A stretch of 64,000 nucleotides of DNA, from positions 186,001-250,000 of the forward strand of contig JAFISE010000010.1 of assembly GCA_022560025.1 (NCBI GenBank). Direction: 5' to 3'. This document shows positions 1-9,154 of this stretch, piece after piece. How positions within the stretch are numbered: position 1 is the stretch's first letter; each line of letters opens with the position of its first letter. Origin of the DNA: Stagonosporopsis chrysanthemi. Its lineage: Eukaryota > Ascomycota > Dothideomycetes > Pleosporales > Didymellaceae. The notes beneath the pieces are model-generated. The model saw only the letters and a program-made list of their open reading frames with translations. It was not told the origin of the DNA and searched no databases. A program made the position numbers and the translations under genes.

Positions 1-787
1 CGGGCGCGACGGCGACGTCCGACTTTGACGATGTCGAGGCTGAATCTGTGAAGGAGGATCCCTTCATGATCGAGCCTAGGTCAATGAAGGACGATCCGAG
101 ATCAGATGCAACGGGGCTTAAGTCCGACGGCACTGATGGCACTGTAGTCGAGGCTATGGGCGACACTGCTGATGACGTTGCGTCGACCGACGACTGTGAG
201 TCCAAGAACCCTGAGCCCTTCATGATGAACCCGAGACCAGAGCCAGAGGGGCTAGGGAGCTCAACATGTACTGTCGCGTCGGAGGCCGCGCTGTCTGCAA
301 TACCAGGTGCTGACGCCGAGCTCTCGATCGTCGCAGTGCTATCCGCAACGCTCGGAGCCGTCTCGGTCTCGACAGCATCCTTCCTCAAGCCCTTCTTCTT
401 CAGAGCAACATCTTTCTTCTTTTCTTGGGCAGCCAGACTCTCTTTCGCAGCCTCAGTGCCCTGGCGGTCCATCTCCGCGAGGTACTGCAGCCTGTCTGCT
501 CTGCTCATCTCTTGGAATCCCTGACGATGTATTTCTACATCGTCAACGATGTGGGCGTGTCCTCCTTCCACGAGCACGCGTGCCTCTTCAGGCATGAGCT
601 CAAGCGGAATACCGAGGAAGACATTCTGCTGCGACAGGTTCGGGATGGTGCCGACCAGGACGCCGCAGATGTTGTGGTTGCGACGAACGTGCGAGATCAC
701 GTCGACGTCAAAAAGGAGGTATCGTCCTGCAACGCAGGAGATAGGGAATGGCTCGGAGACTTCTTTTGCGGCCGCGGCTGGCGCCAT
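1..787 (-). CDS. SEN34: tRNA-splicing endonuclease subunit Sen34, 5' part (runs off left edge)
   Basis: The minus-strand frame is open from ATG at 787 to the left edge (262 codons, no intron needed). Residues about 15-90 match the Sen34 N-terminal domain: a YLLFDVD strand, then an NICGVLVG segment, then QQNVFLG followed by LELMPEEARVLVE. A Lys/Glu-rich helical stretch and a long Ser/Ala/Asp-rich low-complexity linker follow; linkers of this kind are usual in fungal Sen34. The linker repeats an IMKGS motif twice. In yeast, Sen34 is one of the two catalytic subunits of the heterotetrameric SEN complex and cuts the 3' splice site of pre-tRNA. The catalytic C-terminal domain (Tyr/His/Lys triad) lies outside the window, so activity cannot be judged. 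The start is the only Met ahead of the conserved domain. The gene is divergent from DAD1. Confidence 0.86.
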   Translation of the reverse strand, partial: MAPAAAAKEVSEPFPISCVAGRYLLFDVDVISHVRRNHNICGVLVGTIPNLSQQNVFLGIPLELMPEEARVLVEGGHAHIVDDVEIHRQGFQEMSRADRLQYLAEMDRQGTEAAKESLAAQEKKKDVALKKKGLRKDAVETETAPSVADSTATIESSASAPGIADSAASDATVHVELPSPSGSGLGFIMKGSGFLDSQSSVDATSSAVSPIASTTVPSVPSDLSPVASDLGSSFIDLGSIMKGSSFTDSASTSSKSDVAVAP

Positions 788-1171
788 GATGTCGATCTGA
801 GCAAAAGCTGTTAGCTATGCTGCTTGGCAGAAATGTTGATGTTGTGAAGGTATTAGGCAGAAGGTTGGATCATAGTGTGAATACAATAATTGGAGTCATC
901 AAGTCCCATCTTGTGGGATTCAGGGGATTGACAGATTAATTATGGTGTTAATCATGTAAACCTCGGGGGTAGACCCCGGACGAGGAGATTGCACGGGCGG
1001 GCTTACCTTCACTTGTGTGGTTTCATCGTGGTGGTCGACTGATGAGGAGAGCTCAAGGTAGCAAACGGAATTTTATGGGCGGCGGCTTAGCGCGTGGCTT
1101 GTGCGCGTCGAACCCCACCGCGGACATGCAGCGCGTTCCTGCATCCAAACAATCCACCACAACAGACAAAT
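788..1171. promoter_or_regulatory. Shared upstream region of SEN34 and DAD1
   Basis: These 384 bp separate the two divergent start codons and must hold both 5' leaders and promoters. The part nearest SEN34 is AT-richer, and GC content rises toward DAD1. No TATA box or named operator stands out. Confidence 0.4.
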
Positions 1172-1569
1172 ATGTCGACGAATCGCGCCCCGACTGCGAA
1201 CGGCGCGCAGCCTGCGCCGGAGAAGACGTACTTTGAGCAGCAGCGCGAGCTGCTCGTGGGCGAGATTGCGCAGGTAAAACACGCCGCCCCGCACTTCCTC
1301 ACACACACCGCTGCACACCGCTGTGCAGGCATTGGACCCCCCGCGACTGACCGGTCCCGCAGAGTCTCGAACTTGTCCTGCAAAACATAAACAAACTGAA
1401 CCGCTCGCTCGAGGAAGTCACGCAAGTCGGTACTGAATTCGCGCCCGTCGAGTCGCTGTGGAGTCACTTCGAGAACGTCATGGCCAAGGACCCAAATGAG
1501 AATCCGGAAGGCGCGCAGGAGGGGCAGACGGAGCATGAAGAGACTGAAGTGACGGAGCATCAGAAGTGA
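1172..1569 (+). CDS. DAD1: DASH complex subunit Dad1
   Basis: Two exons (1172-1273 and 1363-1569) encode 102 residues. The 89-nt intron begins GTAAAA and ends CCGCAG, and joining keeps the frame. The product has the Dad1 signature: YFEQQRELLVGEIAQ, then a coiled-coil stretch with NINKLNRSLEEV, then a GTEFAPVESLWSHF motif. The length fits fungal Dad1 (about 90-105). Dad1 is a small helical subunit of the DASH/Dam1 ring, which couples kinetochores to spindle microtubules. The acidic tail after the conserved part is poorly conserved in the family. Another AG inside the intron exists near 1327, but the chosen acceptor restores the family sequence exactly. Confidence 0.9.
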
Positions 1570-2474
1570 GAAGATACTCTGTTCACTCGCGATACAGTCA
1601 TGGGGGAATGGTACTCGTGGATGGGAGTTTGAAGGGCACATGAGAGTCAAAGGCAGATGACGATGCCGAGTCGCGAGTTGCTATCGACGACAACAAAACT
1701 GCCAAGACATGCTTTGGAAGAAGCAAAGATGCGAGAGCAGTGGCTGCAGACAGGCCTTGCTATGAGAGGGGATTATGTGAAAAGAGGACCCATGTGGCGT
1801 AGAGACGGCAGATGGAGCGACGGGACAGACATCTGGGAAGGGTACTAGAGAAGAGTGGAATGGCCATGAAGGTGTATCATGACAGTACTGTAGTTGACGG
1901 CTATAGTGATGCTGGATGATTAGGATCAGCAATACGATGCATAGCTGGGCCTGACAGCTGTCAAAAGTCGCCTAGGGCAACCTTGTTCCAGTTTCCTGGC
2001 TCGTGCTGTACAAGTATGATGTCAGATGTCAACGGCGGAGCACTGCATTGTTCACCATTTGTAGTCACTTTTGCTCAGTCTGAGCTCGTCCTTGTGGATT
2101 ACCAAAATTGGAAAGTGAAATGATCAAAATTTATTCCAGCGCGGCAACAGGCGCACGCACAAACTAGATACCGAATACAGATACAGAATGGGGGAATGCA
2201 CACGTAGACTTTTCGGGTCGAAGCCCAGTCGTACTCGTTGTCGCTCAAAAGCAGCCAAAAACGCCGTCAATCAGATACGAGCAGCTCTACAGGAATAGCA
2301 GGCGGCAGGCGGCAGGCGGCAAGCGGCTGGCGACTGGCGGGTGACGGCCGGCCGCATTATGTTGCCAGTATGCAAAAGGGATCGAAGGCGTGATGAGATG
2401 GTCATTAGCATCTTGATCGTGGCGTCCAGCGTCGTGTGTCGAGATGGCCGCCTCCTCTCGTGACTGGTGCTTGC
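1570..2474. other. Intergenic region between DAD1 and RHO4
   Basis: These 905 bp hold the 3' flanks of two genes facing each other. Short open frames (for example 1657-1848) have no recognisable similarity or coding-like codon use. A short G/C tract repeating a ggcaggcgg/ggcaagcgg pattern lies at 2297-2340. I see no gene here. Confidence 0.5.
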
Positions 2475-3432
2475 TCAGAGGATGGTGCACCCCTTGCTCT
2501 TCTTCTTCTTCTGAGGCAGATTGGACATGGTGGAGATGGTCCGGTGATGCCCGGGGCTGGAGGTGGCGGCGGTGTCTCTGCGGGTTTCTGCTGGTGTCTT
2601 CCACTCGTCGCCCACGGCGATGGTGACGGCGGTGTCGAAGATTTCCTCGACACCGTCCTGCTCCTTACTACTGCACTCCATGTACATGGCGCCCATCTTC
2701 TTGGCAACGGCACGCCCCTGCTCAGGGGTCACAGGTGTGAGACCTTGTGTCTTGAGGAGCTCGATGCAGTTCTTCTTGTTGCGGAGGTCAGACTTCAGAC
2801 CAAGAAGCATCAGCGGCGTTGTGGGGCAGAAGTGGAGGACCTCGGGGTACCACTTAGGAGGGTTAGTGCGCGCAGCTAAAAGTAGGAAGTGGGCAGGCTA
2901 CCTTGTCCATGACGTTTTCCAGCGAGTTGGGGCAGTCGATGGCAAAACAAACAAAGATGATGTCGGTCTCTGGGTAGGACAGCGGCCGCAGACGGTCGTA
3001 TTCTTCCTGGCCGGCCGTATCCCACAGGGCCAGCTCGACCATCTTGCCGGTGGGCAGATGCGGCGTCTGGGTGATGTAGTTCTCGAACACTGTCGGGACA
3101 TATTTCTGGAGCAGTCAGCGCGGCGCACATGTGGCTGCATGTGGTCTCGGGCGTACCTCAGGAAAGTTGCCGGAGCTGTAGCTGATCAGCAGACACGTCT
3201 TCCCGCAGCCGCCATCACCGACGACGACCAGCTTCTTGGAGAACGACGGCGGCTCGGTGATGGTGGTGTGATTTGTCTGCGAGGTTCCGTATGAGCTGAC
3301 TGTGCCATTGCTGTTGCGTTCGCTGGGTGTGCGTGTGGGCTTGCGGACCGGTGTGATGGACGTGGCGCCCGGGGCCTTTGTGCTCTGCTTGCGGCGTAGG
3401 TAGTCGTAGTTTTGCGAGGGGGCGGTGGCCAT
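2475..3432 (-). CDS. RHO4: Rho-family small GTPase, Rho4 type
   Basis: Three exons (3432-3157, 3105-2902, 2852-2475) encode 285 residues; the introns are 51 and 49 nt, and the second has a clear CTAAC branch site. The P-loop GDGGCGKT is at residues 72-79, the effector-loop Thr at 97 (VPTVFEN), DTAGQE at 121-126 and a LKSD guanine-specificity motif lies in exon 3. The protein ends in a Lys-rich stretch and the CAAX box CTIL, which predicts geranylgeranylation and membrane attachment. The roughly 65-residue Ser/Thr-rich N-terminal extension separates it from Rho1, Cdc42 and Rac and is typical of fungal Rho4, which acts in septation and polarised wall growth. The start at 3432 is preferred because in-frame upstream Met codons would add Arg-rich sequence that looks non-coding. 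It is divergent from the next gene. Confidence 0.9.
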
Positions 3433-3786
3433 GGCAGGCGGCGTCGGCGTGGGCGTGAGGATGGGAGGGAGAGGTCGATGTTCGGGGCCGTGGAATGCGG
3501 GCTGGTAACAATGCGGGCGACGCGTTGGGGTGCTGGGGCTGCTGGGAGCGGTCTGGTAGCGAGTAGCGAGTGGCCGATGCTTATGGGCCGCCGTGTTTAT
3601 AAACTTGGCGGCCGCCCGCGAAACCACGGCAACAGCCCAGCCCCTGTCGCCGTCGCTCCCACGGCGAACCCAGGTGAACCGTGCATCTATCGCACATGTC
3701 ATGTCCCGCCGCCGCGCTGCATCCACCCCGCCCGCTGGCCATGATCGCCCTGCGCGCCCCAAGACACGCTGCCGCCGACTGCTCCC
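3433..3786. promoter_or_regulatory. Bidirectional promoter region, RHO4 / LCB3-like gene
   Basis: These 354 bp lie between two divergent starts. The region is GC-rich and holds an ACGCGT (MluI cell-cycle box-like) site near 3519 and a symmetrical TTTATAAA TATA-like element near 3596 that could serve either strand. Both are short motifs seen in the sequence; function is inference. Confidence 0.4.
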
Positions 3787-5704
3787 ATGAGTCCCCAGCA
3801 TGAGGCGCCCGTGAGCGTTTCGCCTGTGGGCGTCGCACCCGCCGCAGCGTCAGCGCCCGCGCAAGAGAAGCAGAAGCAGAAGCAGAAGCAGAGGGACAAG
3901 GACAAGGACAGGGAGACGCGCCTGGATGCGGGCAACCAACACCACGACCACTGTGCGTCCCGGCCGCGAGCCATTGACGAGACGCCTGCTGAGCGCTGAA
4001 CAGATGCGAGACGCCTGCCCAGATGGCGCAACGACCTGCGCAACCGCCTCATCCCCATCGTGCGCTGGGAGACGCCGTGGCTCGCCTGGATGCAGCACAA
4101 CATGCGCTCGCCGGCCCTCGACACGTACTTTGCCTACACAGCCAACCTCGGCACCCACACGTTCTTCATGATCTTCCTGCCCATCCAGTTCTGGTGCGGC
4201 TATACAAGCCTTGGCCGAGCGTACGTCAGCATCCTCTCACCCAAACCCTGCCCCCAGTGCGACAGCTGACCTGTCGATATGCAGCACCGTCTTCATGCTG
4301 GCCGCTGGCATCTACTGGAGCGGCTTCCTCAAAGACATGCTCTGTCTGCCTCGCCCCTTGTCGCCGCCGCTCGCCCGCATCTCCATGTCCGGCTCAGCTG
4401 CGCTCGAGTACGGGTTTCCCTCTTCGCACTCGACCAATGCCGTCTCTGTGACCATCTACGCCATATACATGCTGCGCCAATCAGACGAGTACAGCTCTGC
4501 CGTCAACATTGGTCTGCAGGCCCTCTTCTACATCTACGCCGCGTCCATCATCGTCGGCCGGCTGTACTGTGGCATGCACGGCTTTCTTGACGTCCTGGTC
4601 GGAAGCATACTCGGCGCCCTCATCACCGTCTTCCAGCTGATCTTCAGCGACTGGATAGACTCGTGGATCTTCAGTGGATCGTACAAGGATCTCATCATAG
4701 CTACGTTGGTTGTCTTTGTCCTCGTGCGCATTCACCCTGAGCCTGCCGACGATTGTCCATGCTTCGACGACAGCGTTGCCTTCTCTGGCGTAGTTGTGGG
4801 GATCAACATCGGCGCATGGCACTATGCACAATCCGGGTTTGCTACCAACGATGCCTACCCGTCCTCAGTGCCATTCGAGCTGGCTGAAATAGGGTTGCCC
4901 AAGGCTGTCATCCGCACGCTGCTCGGTGTGGTCGTCATCTTCATTTGGAGAGCCACGGCGAAACCTGCGCTGTTCAAGATACTGCCACCGATCTTCAGGT
5001 TGTTGGAACGAGGCCGGATGAACTTACCCCGCGCCTTCTTCCTCAATGCTTCATCGTACACATCCATCCCCAACATGCGCGACGACGACAATGTCATCCC
5101 GCCCGCTTCGCAGCTCCCGCAAATGCTCAAGAACCTCGCCCACCCTCGCAAACGATCCGTATCGGTCGGGCCTCAGTCCGCCTCAGATGCTTATGAAACG
5201 CTTGCCTACCGCAACCGGCGGCGACGCGAGAGCGTCCATTCCTCCGACGGCACAGTGCTCGAAGATTTGGAGTGGTCGTCAACACCAGCATCGCAAGCAG
5301 CGACGCCTGCGGTTGAAAAGGGCCAGCCTCTGTTGGGTACTGGTCTCCTGCCCACCCCCGCAGCTTCGCGAGTTCACTCGTATGAACAAATGATGGGGAC
5401 TGGCGACACAAAAGGCCTCGAAGGTCAGACGAATACGCCGCCAGACAGCGACACAGACTTTGCAGGCGACGCCTCGCTAAAGAATGAGGAGGAAAACGAG
5501 AAACGCGAAATCTTTATGAAGCTCACGAAGCCGCGCGTGCGGTATGATGTGGAAGTAGTGACGAAGCTAATTGTGTACAGTGGTAGGTCAACTCGTCATT
5601 CATTTGTGGTGTTTACTGACTGGACAGGCATTGGCTGGTTTGCCGTGGGTCTCGACCCCATTATCTTCGAGCTGGTCGGCCTCGGTATGGGCATTCGACC
5701 GTGA
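3787..5704 (+). CDS. LCB3: Dihydrosphingosine-1-phosphate phosphatase (PAP2 family, Lcb3/Ysr3-like)
   Basis: Four exons (3787-3952, 4004-4220, 4285-5582, 5628-5704) encode 585 residues. The three PAP2 phosphatase motifs are intact: K144-x6-RP at 144-152, PSSHS at 173-177, and R219-x5-H225-x3-D229. Several hydrophobic segments make it an integral membrane protein; yeast Lcb3 sits in the ER and dephosphorylates phosphorylated sphingoid bases, balancing ceramide synthesis against signalling lipids. The N-terminus carries a Gln/Lys-rich repeat (KQKQKQ then DKDKD) and the C-terminal third is a long hydrophilic region before a last short hydrophobic end. The third intron (45 nt) is a multiple of three without a stop, so a retained transcript would still be in frame. 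Exon 1 is joined by splice signals; other acceptors are possible, but this one restores the conserved WRNDLR segment. Confidence 0.87.
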
Positions 5705-6367
5705 ACTGTCACGCTTTGTCTCTTACATTGGGCTGTTCTGCCACCAAAAAAAATTGTAGATGCTACGACGTACCCACTTGGCTGGTCCTCATGGAGTATG
5801 ACAATCACATACCCTTTCTTCCACCCACCCTCAATGCGCAGCCACTGAGTTCCTGAAGATTGTGTGGTCATCCTACGTGTCTCAGGCTTCAGACTCTTTC
5901 ACGCTCGAGTATGGTCCTCATCCAGCCCCCTAGCCATCATCCAACAGCGCCAAACACTCCACACGAAGGCCTCGCGTCACTGTACTCCCTCCCGTGCCCC
6001 GAGAGTATGGTGGGGTCAGATTCAGTACCCGTGAGCGTGAAAAGGGGGTAGCCATTCAACTACAGTCCATTCTTCCTCGAAAGAGCTTGTAGTTGTTGAC
6101 GGTAAATTTGTAGCCAGGTGAGCCTCTGTTACTTACTGGGACCCAGCCTATCGCATGGCGTCTGTGCGAAGGAGATCGAAGCAATGCTAGTAATGTCCCG
6201 TTGACGTGAGAAAGCGCGCTAGCACCAGGGTCGCACACGACACCCACCAGACTCCACTCACCACTTTTTCCATTCCGCAATTTCATTCAGCCACTGTCTC
6301 CACCCGTCTTCCCCCTATTCACCTCCGACATAAACGTTGAGATTATCCCGTCTTCCATCAAAAAACC
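5705..6367. other. Intergenic region upstream of the tRNA gene
   Basis: These 663 bp contain no frame with coding character. The stretch just before the tRNA gene is pyrimidine-rich (about 6297-6360) and ends in an A-run at 6360-6365. A CATAAA element lies about 35-40 bp before the tRNA 5' end and could act as an upstream TATA-like element, but that is only suggestive. Confidence 0.45.
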
Positions 6368-6378
6368 GGTCTTATGGT

Positions 6379-6433
6379 GTAAGTTCCAACCACAACCACC
6401 TTCATCCTGACCTCCCCTCTAATAATCACTCAG
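6379..6433 (+). other. Spliceosomal-type intron 1 inside the tRNA-Pro gene
   Basis: This 55-nt insert has donor GTAAGT, a pyrimidine-rich middle, CTAATAAT as likely branch sequence and acceptor CAG. It splits the D-stem and the internal A box between TGGT and CTAGTGG. The start of the insert makes TGGTGTAAGTT, which still matches most of an A box. Confidence 0.75.
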
Positions 6434-6446
6434 CTAGTGGTATGAT

Positions 6447-6503
6447 GTAAGTTCTCACACTATTCTGTTCACATCCACCTTCCAGTGTCTAATATCAATA
6501 CAG
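6447..6503 (+). other. Spliceosomal-type intron 2 inside the tRNA-Pro gene
   Basis: This 57-nt insert has donor GTAAGT, CTAATATCAAT as likely branch region and acceptor CAG. It sits between the D-arm and the anticodon stem. It shares the first eight bases and a CCACCTTC-like block with intron 1 but is otherwise different, so it is not a simple tandem copy. Confidence 0.75.
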
Positions 6504-6567
6504 TCTCGCTTAGGGTACCTAAGTAAACGTGCGAGAGGCCCCGCGTTCGAGTCGCGGTAAGACCCCA

Positions 6568-6573
6568 TTTTTT
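6568..6573 (+). terminator. RNA polymerase III-type T6 terminator
   Basis: Six Ts start two bases after the tRNA discriminator base. This is the normal position and form of a Pol III terminator, and it argues that the locus is, or was, transcribed by Pol III with the T-arm B box (GTTCGAGTC at 6545-6553). Confidence 0.8.
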
Positions 6574-7756
6574 GACCTCCGGAGGTCCCTGGGTAGGGGT
6601 GCTGGGTCCGGGGATGGATTCTTTTTTTTGGTGGCGAGAGTGTAGTAGGAGAGGCGGGAGTGAGAGGGATAGAAAATGTGTTGTGTTGGCCGGGAAGTCT
6701 GAGAGGGGTCTGCGTGCTTGGGGTTCTGGGAATGTTTTTTTGAAGGTAGAGAGGGTTAGGGTGTAAGCTAAAAGGGGTCATGGCTGTGAGAGGACGGCGT
6801 TTTCTTCTACTACCAAGATCCGAGACGATGGGGTAGACTTCCGGCTGGGTACTGGATTGCATGCACAGACCAATGTTGATAGCCTTCACAACCTAGTCTA
6901 TCTTGACAGTGCGAAAAGAGGGCGCTGATTATAGGAGCTGCAGGTTTAACCCCATGAGGATTCTTGCCCTGTTAGGTGTTTTTAATGTTTGTGTCTTATG
7001 TCTTCAAGGCCGTGTTCGTTTTGCAGGAGTTTGCGGACTTTGTGTTCTGAGTATCGCGGCTTGTTCTGACAGGACTACGAGGAAGTATCTCCCAGGAAAG
7101 GGCTTTGCATACACGCATCAGTGGAGACCTGGGGTACTTTTGGCAACTCGAGTTGCAGTCAGTGCAGACTTGACGTTGCGTAGGTTTCTTCCTTTTTATG
7201 AGAGTTTCAGCGAGTTGTTTTATATATACTACTGAGTCGGAAAATCTTCACAACACAAGAAAAATGTGTAACTGCTTAGAAGTGAACGCAATGTCTTGCA
7301 ATCTTGTTTGAATACTCGTTGAGCATGCTGCATGGGTTCGAAATGGCATGCGGTGGTATTCGAGGTCACTGAGACTTGTCGGTTACCACAGAATGAACAT
7401 GGGAGACGTGATGATTTCGAAAGGTCATGAGTGCTGCGTCCTCTTTGCTTGTCATGAAACCATGGATGTATCTTGAGGAGTTTCGCTTCTACGAAACCTG
7501 CACTGGAGATGTGTCCTGCGGAGACAATCGAGCGTACACGGCTGATATAATCGAATGTACTAATCGCCGCAGATCTGCAATGTTGAGAAGACCAGAGCGT
7601 GCGCTCACCTACGCAGTGAAGGGGCCTTTGTGAGCTAAATCGTTGCTGTCTGCACTGCGACACCCCAATCGCAAACCTTCTTTCCACTTCCACAGCGAGA
7701 GAACCTCAACCCTGGAGACTGAACCGAGCCCCACACACGGCGACAAGGTCTCAGCC
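6574..7756. other. Intergenic region between tRNA-Pro and the MYND gene
   Basis: These 1.18 kb hold G-rich sequence with a T8 run near 6622 and no frame with coding character. Small open frames at 6903-7235 and 7427-7633 look random. The last 100 bp would be the leader of the MYND gene. Confidence 0.45.
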
Positions 7757-8847
7757 ATGGCGACTGCGACCGAGCCCATGGACCTCATTGACATTGCGAC
7801 CCTCATGAGCTACGAGCGAGTCAGCAGGGAGCCAAACTTTCGACACACAAAGCTCAGCGGTATCCTGTACCCCAACCACAAGGCCTTGCTAGAGGCGATG
7901 CGGAAGAATACCCCCTCAAAGCTTCTGGAGAACAACATCGATAACGCTCATACCTGGATCGTGCTGCGCGACAGCAAGGGCGGCGATGAGCAGCCTGACC
8001 TTCCAGGCAACATGATCAGCGCTGACATCCCTCTACCGATCCCAATATCAAGCCAGGAGGTCGAGACAGCCTACTACCGAGCCCGAGACCAAGACTTTTG
8101 TTGGTCACAGATATATCTTCTACAGGCCTTCTTTGACATGTTCCCACCAGACACGCCGCTTCGCGTTTGCCACGAGCCGCGCGGTGCATTGGGTACCTTC
8201 TCTTACATCACCACGATCAGCAACCGGTCGGGCGTTAGCGACAATCTGATCATGCCAAAGCAAAGCACAGCTGTGACCTTCGAGAACAAGGACCCCAAGA
8301 ACGGCAACTTCTGGCTCAGCGGCTACGAATGTATGTTGAGTCATGCATGCATGGGGTTCAGCCCTCCAGGAAGCGAGTATACCATGTCATTTCTCGATCT
8401 CTCATCCATGCAGTTCGGCGACGTTGGTCGAGGACCTGGCCAAAAGGGCAAGATGCCATTCGCGATGGATCAGGCGTTCGAGTGGGAGTTCAGATGGCGC
8501 GACTACGCCCTTAGTCATGGAGAGCGAGAGTTCGAGAGTTCTTCAAGCGGCTGAAGAATCTTGCTCGCCCAGAGGACGCCCCATATCTCCACGAAGTTGC
8601 ACTCCGTGTGAAACAGAGGTGGGAGAAGCGAGCCACGGAGAAGTGGTGCGCTTGCTGTGGAGCGCCTGAGCCCAAGTTCAAGTGCGGTGGCTGCGGCGAG
8701 GTGTGGTTCTGCGATCAACAACATCAGAAGAATGCATGGCCTCTCCACAAGGGTTACTGCAATAAGGTGCCGGTTGGTATCTCGGTCAGGGAGATGGAGG
8801 TGTTGATGGAGTCCAGGCAGTGCCCTGCAGCGCCACCGAAGAAGTGA
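7757..8847 (+). CDS. MYND-finger protein gene, reading frame broken by an 8-bp tandem duplication
   Basis: From ATG 7757 (good context, GCCATGG) the frame is strongly coding for about 260 residues, then meets TGA at 8552-8554. A second frame continues at once to the stop at 8845-8847 and encodes a C-terminal MYND zinc finger with the Cys pairs CACC, CGGC and FC-DQQH, ending HKGYC. The frame change falls on a perfect 8-bp duplication (cgagagtt twice, 8525-8540). Taking one copy out would join the two halves without a gap, giving about 360 residues. MYND fingers bind proline-rich partners; the N-terminal part is not a family I recognise. As it stands the product lacks its finger. An intron with donor GTATGT at 8331 was considered, but it does not repair the frame without a further stop at 8512. 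Confidence 0.7.
8525..8540 (+). repeat. Perfect 8-bp tandem duplication inside the MYND gene
   Basis: The octamer cgagagtt occurs twice head to tail (8525-8532 and 8533-8540). The length is not a multiple of three, and it is exactly the shift needed to link the two coding frames of the MYND gene. It looks like replication slippage or an assembly artefact. Confidence 0.85.
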
Positions 8848-9154
8848 GCAATTCCGTCTATGTATGCAAATAGATAGACAACGACCGATCGAATCAAAGC
8901 GTGGATATGTGGACCTCCAATGCTTAGCCCTGCCAATGTGAAGTCCACGATTGCCCCACGTTCGCTCTTTCCGTAAGTCGTCATGATGCATGGTCTCGGC
9001 CGGCGAGTCACCACCAAAACTTCTGAACATTGCCCCTCGCACTCCGACACCACCCACGCCACCAATCGTCCCGCGCACGCATACCCGACTCTGACTGAGT
9101 ACTGTCTGACAGCTCAGTCGCTCGCACTCGCCCCTCCGCCTCTCCAACAGTTTT
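8848..9154. other. Short intergenic region
   Basis: These 307 bp separate the MYND gene from the F-box gene in the same direction and must hold the F-box gene leader. No motif is clear. Confidence 0.4.

Larger units (their letters stand above)
6368..6565 (+). tRNA. tRNA-Pro (anticodon AGG) split by two GT-AG introns plus a normal tRNA intron
   Basis: Four pieces (6368-6378, 6434-6446, 6504-6515, 6530-6565) join into a 72-nt cloverleaf. The acceptor stem GGTCTTA/TAAGACC pairs fully (7 bp). The D-arm has G18-G19, the anticodon stem CTCGC/GCGAG is perfect, and the loop TTAGGGT carries anticodon AGG. The T-arm CCGCG-TTCGAGT-CGCGG is perfect, and C73 is the discriminator. The intron at 6516-6529 (14 nt) sits after nucleotide 37, and its CCTAAG pairs with CTTAGG of the anticodon region, as for SEN-cleaved introns. 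The other two inserts, 6379-6433 (55 nt, between nucleotides 11 and 12) and 6447-6503 (57 nt, between 25 and 26), each begin GTAAGTTC, end CAG and carry CTAAT near the 3' end, exactly like this genome's mRNA introns. The joined D-arm agrees with ordinary eukaryotic tRNA-Pro. It could be a decayed copy, but every stem is intact. Confidence 0.85.

Noticed and set aside
8331..8413. 83-nt intron in the MYND gene (GTATGT...ATGCAG)
   Set aside because: Splice signals look fair, but removal leads into a frame with a stop at 8512, and the sequence reads as protein in the upstream frame; the 8-bp duplication explains the frame better.
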